From: Symsagittifera roscoffensis
Lineage: Eukaryota; Xenacoelomorpha; Acoela; Convolutidae
DNA: 64,000 bases
Direction: 5' to 3'
NCBI RefSeq assembly: GCF_963678635.1
Contig: NC_087068.1
Span: forward strand, 41,379,649-41,443,648
Of this stretch, positions 31,007-46,000 are shown one piece after another. The notes beneath the pieces were generated by a model. The model made no database searches and had not been told where the DNA came from. It saw nothing but the letters and a program-made list of their open reading frames with translations. Positions within the stretch are counted from its first letter, which is position 1. The number at the start of each line of letters is the position of its first letter. Made by a program: the position numbers and the translations under genes.

Positions 31007-34000
31007 GTAAGTTTTTTTGTACTTTAAACCAGCTGGAGACTTCTAGTGATCGCGCTTAAGTCTATGAGATATCGTCCCGTTATATCCTTTTTTGGACATC
31101 AGAGAGCCAATTTTGAACTAATTTGAGCTGCAGCTATCCGCTGTTTTTTCAGTCGATTTTTGTTGTAGTAATGAAGGTACCATTCTTTGATGTGCTGAAT
31201 TGAAGGTTTTATTTTCAAAACAACTCTGTGAATGAATTTGCCTTTCTGTAAATTGCTCACATGATTACATGACATTGAAAGAACAAATTAATAAAAAAAT
31301 TGAGGTAAATTTTATGAAAATTCAAATAAAGCTAGGACTCGAGGTTCTGCCTGTTTTCACGAACCAAGTACTTTCCTTATTAGAATCCGATTCATTTTTG
31401 ATTGCGGATTTTTCTGTGGCGGGACTTGGATGGTATACAGAGTAAGCCATATATTTGCCTAATGTTCTAAAATGTTGCTTAATTAACTAGCAAGCGAATT
31501 TCTGTGCTAGACACGGGCGGAATGAAACCGTGATTTTAGAAAACGCGGAACCAGGTTGGATTTATTTCTGTTAGTTTTTTAATTGCACTTATTGGTGTTT
31601 TGGGAAAGGTGAACATCCTTCATCTGAAGGTTTTTAGGAGGAAGGATGTTATCTATTCTTAAGTTGAAATCTCAAGCCAATCAGAATACACTATTGTACT
31701 TGCACTCCTAATTTTAAACCTAAACGTTCCGAATTGAAACCCTCTGCTACATTAAATATTTCAAAAACGACAAGCTTTTTGTTCCGACGGCTCCAGAAGG
31801 TTGGAAAGAAACTATGGCCTGGGGGCGGAGTTTCCCTTGCGATTTCAGGTACCTCAGGGCCATCTTCGAGGCTATCGAGTAAAGCCCATGTAGCCATGAC
31901 TTGGATTTTTTTCACAAGAGCATTCTATGAGTAATGAGCACACCGATTAAATATCTCACAGTTTATTCCGACCACTGTAATTATCGTGAATAAGTGTATC
32001 GGATTTCTAATTTTTCTGTAATAGTAACGCAGAAAATAACACGATTTTGAAACATGCTATTTAACCGTGCTTTTGTTGTGAGAAATTTTTGTTCAGAGAA
32101 AAATACTATGACGTTTATCTCTGATTTCTGTTCTTTCCGATTCGCAAAAGAGTCTTGGGTTTTAACTGAATGTTCATCAGCGTCTTGTAAATCATGACAT
32201 GTAAATAAGACATGTAATTATGTAATTTAATTCTATATGTAGAGTTTTCTGTGAAAAGATAATTTGTCATCAAAAATATCTCAGTAGCGTAGTGTTTCGA
32301 TTGTTACTTCGTGCTCATAAAGGAGTGATCTATTTGGATTTGCAAAACTAATAATTAATCAGCGATAAGTCCGTTGCTGCGCAAGTTACACCGAGTTTTC
32401 CGACCGCAGTTATTAAAGCAAAAAGATGAGTGAATTGTCGTCTTTTGCTTGCCGAAATCCACTCACAATTCGCTCGAAATTTTCATTTTTTTCATATAAA
32501 CACCAAAATCGCGCTGTAAATAACTTTTCGCAGAATCTCAAACGGGTTGGCTTTAAAATCTTTTTTTTTTCAGAAATGATATTTTTGCATAATCTGATGG
32601 CCTTGTTTTTAGTTAGTGTACATCTTGAAAGGTTCGAATTAGGTTTAACTTTCTTAAAATATGATCCCCTTTTTGGTTTTCACAAATCTATCTATTATAT
32701 ATTTAAATGCGGGCTTCACTATCTCGCCATGTTTAAGCTTTTTCAACGTATTATTTTTGCATGTTTAAGCTATATCGTATATTGCAATGGTTAAGAATTT
32801 TTTTCGATTTTCTTATTTGATGTTAGTGGTTGTTTTACCGAGTTTAAATTAAGCAGCCCAATATCGAATTAGGGGTTGCGAATTTGGCCTCCAATTTTGA
32901 ATGCCCGAATCATTTTAGTTTACGAGATAAGACGATTTTTGAGATTTTTTCAAAAGTTTTCAGAAATTTCAAATAAAATAATTTACAAAACTTGAAGTTC
33001 CCAACCCTGTAGTTGGGTGCTGTCAGAGTACTCTGAGGAGTTACAAATCTTGCCTCCAAATATGACTGTTCAAATCCTTGTAGTTTTCGAGATATGACGT
33101 TTTTTGTGATTTTTCAAAAATTTTTCAGAAAACATATTAATTTTTTTTTCGTAAAACATGAAATTCCGAACCCTGTAGTTGGGTCCTGTCAGAGTAATCT
33201 CGAAGATTGCGAATCTTGCCTCCAAATATGACTGCTCATTTCTTTTTAGTCTTCGAGATATGACGTTTTTTGTGATTTTTCGAAAAGTTTCAGAAAACTT
33301 CAGAAAGTTTGAAATAATTTTTTTTCAAAATTTGAAATTTCCAACTCCGTAGTTCGGTGTTGTCAGGGTACTATAAAGAGTTGCAAATCTTACCACATGC
33401 GACTGCTAAACTTGACTGCTCAAATGCTTTTATTTTCCGAGATGTGACGTTTTTTGTTTTTTCAAAATTTCTCGAAGAACTTATCTACAAGGAAATTCAA
33501 AAAATTTGTGAAACTATTAACTTGATGAAGATACAACTTTATTGTCAGCGTACACCCAGGCGTCTCAATTCTTGCCTCCTAATATGAATGCTCAAATCTT
33601 TCTATTTTCCGAGATAAGACGTTTTTTTTTTTAATTTTTTTTTCGGGAAACTTAGGTTTAAAAAAGTTCACATAATTTTGGATTCCTAACCCTATAGTAG
33701 GGTGCTCTCAGGGACTCTCAGTGGTTGCAAATCTGGCCTCCAAATTTCTCTAGAGGCCCATTAAGTTTTCGAGAAAACGCTTTTAAAATGGGAATTGAAA
33801 AAATTTAAAAGATCGAAATTGCCAACCCTGTCAATGGGTGCAGTCAGAGTACACTAAAAGTTTGCAGATATTGGTTCAAATATATGCGGTTTTTCATGAG
33901 CTGTCGAAAAATTTCGAAGCACCGAAGGTGCGTTAAACGCTAGTTGATCTTTAGTCTTATAAATGATAGAAAAAATTTTTTTTCTCGAACTGCATAATTA

Positions 34001-37000
34001 ATAGAGAATTTGGTTTATCCTTGTGATCTGCAGGGGTGTTCCTACAGGGTACTAGATTTTTTCCCCGTTAAAAGTTCTGTTCTGTTAGTAGGAATGGTAA
34101 ATTTGTTGCTGATATGCTCAGTTTCTTGAAAATCTAAAAGCTATCATAGATTTAATAAGGTTGATTTCATTTCTGAGTACGATTATTATGATTTTTTTTC
34201 AAATAAATTGCTTGAAAATTATGATTTTTTTGAAATCTTGGTTTTCGTCCTTGTTTTTGTCGATTCGTTCCGTTTTTTGCCATTTATAATATCTGTTCCG
34301 GTTTTTTCGACTTTATGGAATTTTTTTGACTTTTCTCGAAAACTGTTCTCCCAAATTTAAGATTTTGGGTTTAATCGAAAATACATATTTTCCTAAGCTC
34401 CTGTATACTAAGAGTTACGGATCTCGGAAAAATAAATTCATAAATGTTTTCTGTTTTTGAAACTTTTTGACTTGTCTCCTAAACTATCCTCCCAAATCTG
34501 AAATTTTTTGTTTCAATCGAAAAGCATGGTTACACCCTATTTCTATAAAAAACAGTTAAGGCCCTCTGAAAAGTCAGTTTTTGAACGTATCACCGTTTAT
34601 AAGAAGTTTTTGACTTGTCTCAAAATGTATCGTGTCAATTCTCAGGTTAATTATTTAATGGAATTAACAGTTTGTGGGCGTTTTCGCTTGCTGCTTTAAC
34701 CGTTTAGCCTTTTTTACAGTAAAAAAAGAGTCAGCTTTCGGATAAGTCAAATCTTCGTTTATTTTTCGACCGATTGGAAACTTTTCTTCAAGAAACGTTT
34801 TCCAAAAATCCGTGAAAACTATAAACAATAATTTGACTTTTCCGAAGGCTGGAACTACCCTGCGAAATTGAGGTGAAGGGTTGAATCTAAGGAACATATT
34901 GCGAGATTTTTTCCGCAAAGTTGGCGAAATTTTACAAAGTCCTGGAAAATCCAATTTCTCAAAAGCTCGTTTTGTGCAATTTTTGAAACTTCTTGAAAGC
35001 TACCCTTGCAAATCCGAGATTCAGAGTTGAATCAAAAAAGCAATGATTGGGGACCGTCCCTAAAAAAGTGGCGGCGCGGCTACGGGTTCAATAGAATCGA
35101 TAGAAGATGCATGTTTTGGACATCAGAAGTTATGAACTAGGAAAATCAAAATTTTTGATAGTTTTTGACTGCGTTCGTTTTAAAAACTGCACTTTCAGTT
35201 ATGAGCTTCATAGTTCAGTTGCAAAAAAATTGTGAAATTATCTTCCTTGCTTGAACGTTTACATCCTGTTTTTGTAGTAAAGCTTTGCAAAAAGTCCATT
35301 TTTTGAGGTTTTTAACGTTTAAAGAAATTTCGATTTTTTTTTCAAAGCTACTCTGCCAAATTTGATATTGATTTCAATTGAAAGAATGGGTATCAGGTGT
35401 CTCTTCTATATAAACGGCTAATCCCTTATTTTAGTAAATAAACCATTAAGGTTTTGCGTAAAGTTAATTTTTTTTAATATACGAATTTAACATCAGTAGG
35501 TTTTCAAAAATATTAAACAAGTATACCCAGCTTAAGCTTGGCTCATAGTAATTTTTTCTAGTAGTTTTTCAGTCTTTTTGCCATTTATTTTCTTGTACGG
35601 AATGTTTTTTGTTTTGCAACTGTTCCGTAGCTCTGATTCGCCTGTATTGAATATTGATATGTGAATGGGGACACCTTTTCTAGGTATGAAACGCGGATAG
35701 TTACAGATTCATAAGTTATTTGAATAAAATTCGTCTCCTTGCTGATTTCAAAACAGAAATCCAAAATTAATTCCAATGGATCATAAAGCCCCGGAATCAC
35801 ATCTGCTTCAGATAAAAAATATATGTTTTTACAATACTGCACATTCAATTGTAATGTCAATTTGATGCCAATCTCATCAAAATGTTTGTCAATCCAATAA
35901 ACAGTTTGAGATTGATTAGTCGTGACTTCAGCATTTGATTGAATACGAAAGCCAATATTTAATTGAACTTATTTGATTCTGCTTCTAAATTTTTCTTTTG
36001 ATACTTCTTTGATAAGAATTCAAAAATAAGGAGCCTTTTGTCCTGACTGAAAGTGGTTTACTGACTGACAACTCATTTCATTACATCAATCGGAGATCAA
36101 AAATGTTTTTTGAAACGAATAGTTGTCGATGCTTGTTCAGTGTGTCACTTGTGGAGAGAGAACAAAAGCAAAGTTCCTTTCAATTTAATCAGCAGTATAT
36201 CACATTTTGCTATTTTTTCTTAATGATCAATATTCTGAACATCAAGAATGTTTTTTTTTATGCACTTAAAGTTAAATTTCAAAAAAGATTCTGCAAATGC
36301 CCAAAAGCTCATTTGTTCTATAATTTGTTCATCAAAAGATAACTAATTGGTGTTTTTTTAAAAATAAATTGCGATAGAAGAAATCCTTTCAGGATGTTCC
36401 CAAGTACGCGACATTGCGTCGTCAAATACGAAAAACATTTTGCTTTTGAGTAATTAAAATTTTTGCTATCAAGGAAACAGTTGCTTATCTTACAAACTGT
36501 TGGCGCCTTGCTGTTGCATAGCGCCAAGTTGTTTTTCTCAAAAAGCTGCTTATTTGGTGCCCCGCAAAATTTGTTTCAGCTCGGCGAATTGCATTACCAG
36601 TTGTCAAAAATGGGTTAAAATGAATATAAGCAACATGGAAACGTCTGGGCTTCTGCTAATTCGATTAATGGCAAAAAATGGCTACGGGTCAACAATTTCG
36701 CATCAATGATTTCAGATGAAGTGTTTCGATCTCCTTGGTTCTGATAACAAGCACCTCTCTAGAAATGGACAAATGTTATCATAAATGGTCCATTAGTTTG
36801 CGATGATTAAAATTATTTTTCTTGAATGCATTTTTTTTTTCACAGTAGTGAAAAAATATACATACTCTTTTATGATAAAAGCTCTGCAGTTTTACGTTCA
36901 GTATTATGTTCAGCATCAAAATAATTACATAATGGATTCCTCGATTTGTGACCACTTTTGTTTGTCGTTGTTTATTGTCTATGTGCGATTTATAAGCTTC

Positions 37001-40000
37001 AAGCTTGTTTTGATTAAGAGAAGCTCAGCTCTGTTTTCCAGTGTATATAATATCGGATCTTAAAGGTGTTGGGATCGATCTCTAGCAGTGGCACTATTTA
37101 TGTTTTTGGAGCTCCAGCATTTCTAAGCATCGTCTAAACTAGTGCGATTTTTTTTCACTCTTGTATGCTAAGTGCAGCATTGACTCTTCTATCGTCGATT
37201 TTTGAAAAACTGTATCAGTTGTATTTCAATTTCAACTTCATAAACTATGCTTGCTGTTTTGCTTCATGAAATGAATGGGGTTTTACTGTCTTTCAGGTGA
37301 CTGCGTGTATTGGGGTGGCGACTCTGTCGCGTAACCTGGCAGTGGAGCAGGACCAGATGGCCACCCAGATCCTGTCCAAGGCAGCCTCCATCGACACACA
37401 CAGACTGCAGGCCGCTATTGGTCAGTTGAGTAACTAAAAAAATCCCTGCTTGATAGGGGGTTGGGGTGGGTGGGCATGGCGACAATTCATGCTGTTAATT
37501 GTCGCTTGCTACGAATTGTCGCCTTTTAAAATAACTGCTAATCTTCGCTTGCGACCAATTTTCGCCTTACGGGGTGGGCGTTGCCGTTTTTTTTAACCAG
37601 AGATGCGTTTTACTGTAAGGCATAATTAGAAGTCTTTCTCGTGCAAACAACGTAATTGTGTTTAATGGGACGCTTAGTCGGGAGTGGAGGCTGGAATTAA
37701 ACATTTCGAATCGCTGAATGGCATTTGTTTCTAAAAGCACTTTCTGTTAAACATTTTTTTTCTAGTAAAAGACGTAATAACATTTAATAGTAATTGATAA
37801 TGACGTTTATGGGATGGTATGTGTTCGTGCAGTCCAATCGACACAAGAACGTTGCTAGGTACCAAATGGAAATGGATAAATTTATTCATGCGGTTTCCTG
37901 ATAAACGTAGATATAGGTTGCTATTTCCGTATTAAGTTAATTTAACAACTACCACGAGCCTCGCTCCTCAATGGTTATATAATGTGAAATTGGAAACATG
38001 AAATTATATAATGTGTACAGTTTGATTTCCATTATAGTGAATAAAATATGGGGGATTTTGTCCTAGGGGGATTTGGTCCTATGGGGGATTTAGTCCTGGG
38101 GGATTATATCCGGTGGGATTTTATCCTGGGGGATTTAGTCCGCGAGCGGTTAAAGAGAAATGATTAGTTCTTTTTGCTAATTTTCCTTATGAGATCTTAG
38201 GTCGGTAAAATGCTCTAGACAATCTAAATTTAAAATTCTCTATATTATAAAATAAAATGGCTCCGGGCAGTGATCTTTTTACTCCTAAAAATGCCCGACA
38301 TAGAGAATTTACCTTGAAAAGTTTGAGTTTCCACATACGTTTGTGCCCAAAACAATTGCCCTGTCTTGATTTATCCACTATTTTTCAAATTTGAGTGATT
38401 TGAGCAAAAACGCGGATAGTTTGAGGTGGCCAATATTGCGACACAAATGTCTGGAGATGTTTAATGTGGGTATTTTTTATTAGTTTTAGGGACAATTTAG
38501 CCCGGTAAACAAATATGCGAATTCAGTTGTGTGCATGTGAGTGTTGTTGTGTTTAGCCTATGTGCGATGGGGCAGTATTGGGCTGCTGTTGGTGGGGATA
38601 GCATGTCTCTTCTCATCTGTCGGACTCATCTGGGCCATCAAAAGGGTCAGTATATTTAAATTCCCAGTCTGGTTTAATGGGGGAGCAATGGTGAAGTGGT
38701 TAATTCTCCGCCTCTCAATCGAACGGCCTACATGTTCGAGGCAGACCATGATCAAAAGTTCGCCTGTTTTGCAGAAGACATATAGTAAGTTCTAAATAGT
38801 CCATTTAGTGATCAAATCTCGCACTATGATAACTCTTAACAATCCTTCGCCTATCTCTACGCTTGAGAGCCCTATGAAGATTATATTGTTGGCTTTGCTC
38901 TTTGGACCGATTGAAGACTATTGATTAATAGGGGTTATCGACAGCCTGTCGTAAATTTGAAGTTAATCTTGAACATCTTGTCGAAGCGAAGTTAATCAAA
39001 ATAATCAATCGATGCCAAGTTGTCTAACCAAGCCTAGTATCGCTGTTTCATGTTCAGTTTAACAGACGATTATCATGAACAGGCGATTTTATAAAAATAT
39101 ATAAGAAAAAGGAGAACGTGCCCGAAGCATTTTTTTTACATCAACGAAGCTCAGAATAAAACTGCTGGAAAGTGGACGAAAATTGTCAAAGAGTGCTTGA
39201 AGTAAATTATGACGATTATGATAGCTATACTTTTGTTTCAGAAAGTGGTGCTGTATGTTGTGCCGTGGATAGTGAGTCACGTGGTCTACACCATGTACAA
39301 CATCCTGATCACTCTCATTGCGGCAGTCAAACTGTTTTCTTGGAATGTGAGTTATGATTACATACATGAAACAAAAGAAACGTGAAAAGCAGGCTTAGCG
39401 CAACTGTGAATCTATCAAATGCAGAGGTTTAAAAGATGACTCAACTGGTGAAGTTCAGTATTATAGCCCCGTTAAAGCTAAATTATGTTCCATAAGCTTC
39501 ATGACCGAAAACAAGAACAGCCAGTTGTTGTGCAATTAGCACATAATGTTTCGAATTGGCTGTTGTTCAAATAGGAGAGAATTTTCCGACCGCTCTTTTT
39601 TGCAATGAAATTTCAGAACTAGAAAATCGAATTGAAAATTTAGTCGCATTTTCAAGTTTTTGATTGATTTCTAGCCAGTGAGGTTATGTATTAAAAAAAA
39701 AACACATGCTAATCCACATTAGCCCCTGACTTTGTGAATTGATTGGTTTTTTCTTATTAAGAAGCCAAAATGCTCTGGATCATATGCTCTGAAGTCAATA
39801 TGCTCTGAAGCCAATGTGCTCTATAATAAAAAGAATTTTGTGAATTTTGAGTTCAGGACTGCCAATTTTTTACGATCTTTCATCTGATTATGGCCTATGA
39901 TATACAATTCAAGTCAGCATTTGCTGACCTCAGAAAGGGGATATACTGTAATTCCAAGTATATGCTACAAGTGCTTTGCTTAGGTTTTTTAAGAAGCTTT

Positions 40001-43000
40001 CGTAGAAGTTTTTGAACGCTTTCCGTTCGTTAACGTATATTTTCAATATTAATTACACTTGCGAGAACAAGTGTTTTTGTAATCGGGAACTAGACTTTGT
40101 TTTCGTAAACAATTTTTCTTACTAATCTGCAAGAAATTGAACTTGCTTCATTATTGAACCTGCTTCATTGTTGAACCTTAACAACTTCCAAGTTCCTTCG
40201 TACTTGGCATGGAGGTATCACATCTGCTTTTTCACTCTAAGGTCTGAGGCTCGAGTCCCGGCAGGACCTGTTTTTTTTACACTAGCGCAATTTAATGAGC
40301 GTTAGTGTGTAAAAGTACGACTATTCTTTTTTCTATTCTATGTCGCAAGTACTGGTGCCACTTTTGATGGCATCTTTAAGGTTTTTTGATAGCATGTGCT
40401 TTGACAATCGAGTTGTAATGAGTTAACACAGTCGACAGTCGAAGCTTTTTTAATGCATCAACTGAACCGAAAAAAGCTATTAGTTTCAAACATAACAATC
40501 ATAAAAATTCTATTTTAGAAATTTTTCAATTCAGTTTATCTCGCAATTTTTTCAATTGTGTAATTGATACATAATGTGGCTTTATGCGTTCCAAATAATT
40601 ACATGTAGAGTTTGTGTGGATGCCTTCAGTTTATTATGTTCCAAATTATTGCTTGCAAAATTGAGTTTGCCGATTGTTGAGCGTTCATGGCCGAGAGGAC
40701 AGGGCGTGAGACTTCAAATCTCGAGGTCGCAGTTTCGAAGTTAATACATAGCAAAGTCTTACTAAGTCGAAGCTAATTTCTTTTTTTTTCACTAATTCAC
40801 TTTATACAGCTGCTTTTATGTCGTGTTCTGGCTAGTGTTTGCGAAGCGCACATTAGCCTCTGTTAAGAGTTTGATTTTTTTAAATTCAGTTCATTTCCTT
40901 TGTTAAAGGAAGGCAAACTCTACTATTGAACAGCAAAAGTTGAAAAGACACCAAAACAATGCTCGATTTCTAGTTTCAAAAGTTGAATTTAATTTTCAAA
41001 TTTCCAGCGAAATGAAAATTTTAGTTATTGATTCAGTGTTCTCAATTTGGGTTATTTTTATCAGAAAAGTGCCAATCATAAGTTGTTATAAAAATTCAAA
41101 GAGCTTTAATGGCATCTTTTTTCTTTGATATTCGAAAGTTGATTTTTTTCAAAAAACAAGCCAGAATTTTTTCTGTTGTCTTGCGTTCATTGACTTTTTT
41201 GCAACTTTGTTAACTATGATTTTTCAATATCTGTGAAATTGAAATTTTTTCCTGGTAAAAATTGAGTTGTCAGATTTTTTGGGCTTAGTTGCCTTGGATT
41301 TTTCTAGTGCTGTAAGCAAATATCGTGGGCAATGAAAATGTATTTCATTGTAGTTTCAGGGACCTGGTTTTTTAGTATTTGTCAAATTTTGTTCACAGCA
41401 TATTCTTTTTTGGTGCTGTGAACGAATTTATTGCTATCTCTAACCTTAAGTAAACACTAAGGAACAATAGCCTATTTTTCTAAAAGTTACACTACTACAC
41501 CATGCTATAAACGACAAGGGTGCCACTACCGTTGAGTGCGAGTTCCGCTGAGACCTGTTTTTTTTTTGACAAAAACTATTATTTGCGTTTTTAGATTATA
41601 GTCGTCTGTTCATGTTTTCTGCCTAGTTTTCGCCGCACTTTTTTGAAAATTCAGCCGTTTTTAGAATATTTCAATTACCATTCTTAGATTTGTATAGATA
41701 ATTATTTTTCAAGACTTGTTGCTTTTTTTTTGATATTTCAATCATCTGCCTTCTTGTATCACAAGTGGAGCGAATGTGAAATGTGTCATTTTTTGTGTCA
41801 TGTATAAAAAAGCTGATCTTACGGTATATATTCATCGAAAATTAATAGGAGCGAATCAAGGTTTACTTAGACGAGAGCTTTTTATGAATGGTTATATGAT
41901 AAATCAATTTTTAGTTTCGTGAATTAAAATATGTTGAAGCCTGTGAACAGTAATTCTATTTTCTAGTGAAATCTATTTCGTTTCTTTTGGCAGATGGAAT
42001 AATTGATGGTTTCCTTTATTCATTTCCTGAAATACGCACACCAAAGTTCGTTGTGATGTTTTTGTGGCGTTATTTTTTGTGACGTTCTCTGAATAATTGA
42101 TAAAGAGCGAGAAAAAGTAATATACTGAAAGACAGGTTCTTTTTTCTTTTGATCTCATCAATCACGTCTTGATGAATTTTTTATAGTGTATCTTCTTAAA
42201 AAAGATACAAATCGAAGTGTTTTTTTTTGCCATACATCTGTTCCTTTTTTTCGTCTTAAAAGGAAACCTTTTTTTTTCTCGTCAAATGAACTGGGCAGAT
42301 CGACTTCATATAATATCTTCCATGTGATTAGAAATACGAGGGTGTGATTAAAAGAAGAACAATCAGTTTGACGCATTTCTAGAACTATATCAATAGCTTT
42401 CCTTTTTTTTGTGAAGTTTTGTATTGAAGCTCGTTTTGATTTTTATTGGGGTTCGTTTTGAGCTAACTGGCCATTTTGGCGTTCTTCCGAAATGGGATTT
42501 TTTTTTAAAATAAATTTTGTAAATAATGAACAAAATTTTCCCCTGTTGAAAGCAAGTTTATTATTATTATTTTAGGTACCATATCACCAACTGTATATTG
42601 GATGTATGCTGTTCTGGGACTTGGGAATGGTTGTTTTGGTAAGTAAATCATAAATCACTACTATTTTGTTAGAATATGACAGAACTGTCTTCTTAACTTA
42701 TGAGGAACAGAGTTGAATTTCTTCTGAAATCTGAATCTACTGAGGTAATTGCATGTTCGACAAACTGATTTGCTTGATTGATTATGTTTTGTCTAGTGTT
42801 AACTTCCGATTTCCAAATTTATCTTGACGTTGGAATCACAATTATGATAAATTGAACCTTTTTGTTTCAGTTGTATTTTGTGGCAGTGGTTAAAAGCTAT
42901 TACTACCAAGTGAAACGCCAACAAAAACGAAGGGAGTCTTCAATCACTGCAACGAACAGCGGAATTCCGAGATCTCAATTCCAGCAACACCAGCAAAACT

Positions 43001-46000
43001 ACACTTCGCCTAGTAGACGTCTAAGCTCTAATTGCGCCCCTGGAAGACAAAATAGCGCCAGTAATAATTTAACAGCTGGATCGGAGTATCAGCTGCCACC
43101 GGACCAGTTCAGCACTGACAATTCTGTGGCTTTGAGTGGACTGGGGTCCAGAGGTAACGATGATGGCGCGGAAGTTTTGGGCACACCTAGCGTCGAAGGA
43201 GGAGGTGCTAATGTACCTACTGAAGCAGTGCAGGGTGCGGTTACTGGCAACAGAGGTTAGATGCTGTTTGGTGGTAATGTTAAAACCGCAGTTTCATGTT
43301 AAGTTAAGTTTGAATGGCGGCAATGAATCATTAGTGTGGATCTTCAGAAAAGAAGCGCCATAGATAAATTTTCAATGAAAGAAATTTATTGGAGGGAGTG
43401 TAGCATTTGAGCAATTACAAAATTTGTTCCTTAACTGCATTTTTAGTTGTTTTTAGAGGGATATTTTGATTCTGCATACTTCTCCAGTCCTGGTTTAAAA
43501 TTTGAAACAGTTGAATTTCTTGTTTTGAGACCTGGTACGAATTAGAACCTGATTGTTTATCTTGCTTGGGATTTCTTGGATCCAATTTCACAAGTTTATG
43601 GGGTCACATAATCAATACAATATGTGTCAATGAATGATATGTTCCGTATTAATTCGTGCCTTGTTGATACACCGCTAGCCCGCCTGAAAATGTTCAAATG
43701 TACGGAAACTTTCTGGAAAATAGGCGAAAATGCAAAACCAGCTGTTAAATTTGGCAACATTCTGTTGGTGTGTTATTTCTTAATCTCAAATTTGGATATT
43801 GACTCCTAAACTCTTGTTTGCTTTTTCTGGCGTCGTGAATCTTTTCATTTATTTTCTCTGGCTTCAATTTGCAAAGTTGGAGTTGAATTCTAGAAGCAAA
43901 TAGAGAATCAAATTGTGGCATGCCAGGAAATAAACTGGATCATTGAACGAAACAGCTGACAAGTGTCTGGCCAGTTTCTAGAACTCACTTTTGTGAAATC
44001 TTGGAGCTAAAATGAGGCCTAAAGGATTTGCAAAGATTTAATTTAGATATTAATTGCGCCGTTTTTGACTCTGAAGTTTAACAAGCAATGCGTTTCTAAT
44101 GCTGGTTCTGCAGTTTGGATCAAATGATTTTAGCGTTAGTTAAAATTCAGCATTTTCACCTTAATTCGAATGACTATTTAGTGCGATAGAATCAGAAGGT
44201 GCGGTTGTTTACTGTTAAATGGGAAGTTGGAACCAACTATATGTATTTGAATACAAGCTGTCATTGTGTTTTATTCAGCAAAATCAATACCAATTCAATG
44301 TAACTTCACGCCTAATGAGTAAAGAGGCAAGAGCTATGAGGAGATCAAATAGTCGTGCACAGTGAAGCGAATATAATGAGATGTTACCAGCCGTTGAAAC
44401 AACAATGCGTGTAATTATACTTTAAGTTTTTTCTGGCCTACCATAAAGTTCTAATATAAAAAATTGATGAAAAATTTTAAAGACTATGAAATATAGAGAC
44501 TTCTGATGTATACATCTGATTTTTGTTCAAGGCGTTAATTTTAAAATAAGTCACCCTTCATATCCGACCAACTGTTCTTGCACATTTTTTTGATAGTCAT
44601 TGTCATTCGACCAAAACCACAAATATCAGTTCAAAAAACTTATTTATTAGCAAAGATAAAGCTTTTATCCAGTAACATCTTTAAGCTCTTGACTTTCATA
44701 ACAAGTGAGGTTGATTTTTCAAGTGTCACTATTTTGAGGGTTCTAATGGAGTAGACCGAAAATCCAGTAAAATCTAAAATTAACATCGAAACGCAAATTA
44801 TACATGACAAACATTTCGTTTGATAATTTTCTCAAAAATTTTTATCTTCCAGCATCAAGTGGTATCATATAAAGAATTTTCATGCCGATTTGACTAAATC
44901 AAATCAGTTCATCTATTTTTTTTTTTTCAAACTGAAAAACCCATCGTCGCGGTAGCTGCAAGTTGAAATGTGAGCTTTGGATACGAATTTTTCTGATGGA
45001 AATTTTTTCAAGTGTAATTACACAAGCGAAGTGTAAGCAAAACATAAATTTATATCGCAAAGTCACGTTTCTTTTCAAATTTCAGTAAACAGTACGGTAG
45101 TCGTGTTAGTTTTTGTTTTTTTTTTCAGGAAAAAGTGTAAAAGTTGTTCACGCTCAAATTGATTGTTTGGCGGTTTGACTTTTTAGTTTCCGTTCAAAAT
45201 AATTTGCAAAACGAAAGGAAGTTACGTTTTCCTATAAAAAAGAGCAAATGGCGCGAAAGAAAAAAGTGAATGAGAATATTTTTTCAAATTCAATGTGGTT
45301 TTCCTGAATTTTGTTGACATTGCTCCTCTTTTTTCTCTTGGAACACTCGATGTAGGCTTAAATCCCGGCTGCATGGTTTGACCTTCAGCTTTAAGGTTTC
45401 AAGCAAAACACAAAAGATCATAACATTAAGCAAAAAATTTATTAAAATCTTTTCAAATAAATTATATACAATTACTGTTCTGACCATTTGAAAACTAGGG
45501 AGGAACTTAGTATTGGATGTGTTTCAGTTTTATTTTACCACGCAAAATCAGCTACTGCAGTAAATCATTGAAGTGAGTTGAGTGATATATCATATTAAAA
45601 CTCTTATATCATATTAAAACTCTTTCAGTCATGCTTCGAAAGCCTTAAAAAAATTTCCGGTGTCGAGAAAAACTGGTTTGAAATTTTTGATTTTTCGTCT
45701 TGTTTCGTCCGAATAAAGCGAACAAATAGAGTGATAATAATTTGTTGAATTGTTCGTTTAGGAATGAAAAAAACTTGATATTTCCAAGCGAAAATGGTTT
45801 TAAAAATCATGGTGCAAAAATTTAGAACAAATTTGATTTTTTTTTTGAAATTTTCTTTCATTTGTTGTTTTTTATGTTTTTTCACAACTGTTGTCGATCA
45901 TGCCTAATTTACTAAGTTTTTCGATAGTGTAAAGTTTTCATCAAACCACGCTCAAAAATTAACGCTATATTGGAGAACCTATTGATTTGGACAACTTTTT

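Noticed and set aside
32426-32794. 122-codon plus-strand frame in intron 1
   Set aside because: Composition is that of T-rich non-coding DNA (Phe, Leu, Ser, Tyr) and it does not join the phases of exons 1 and 2.
40681-40740. Possible functional tRNA-Ser/Leu gene
   Set aside because: Arms resemble a class II tRNA, but the acceptor ends do not pair and box B is decayed; treated as a SINE head.
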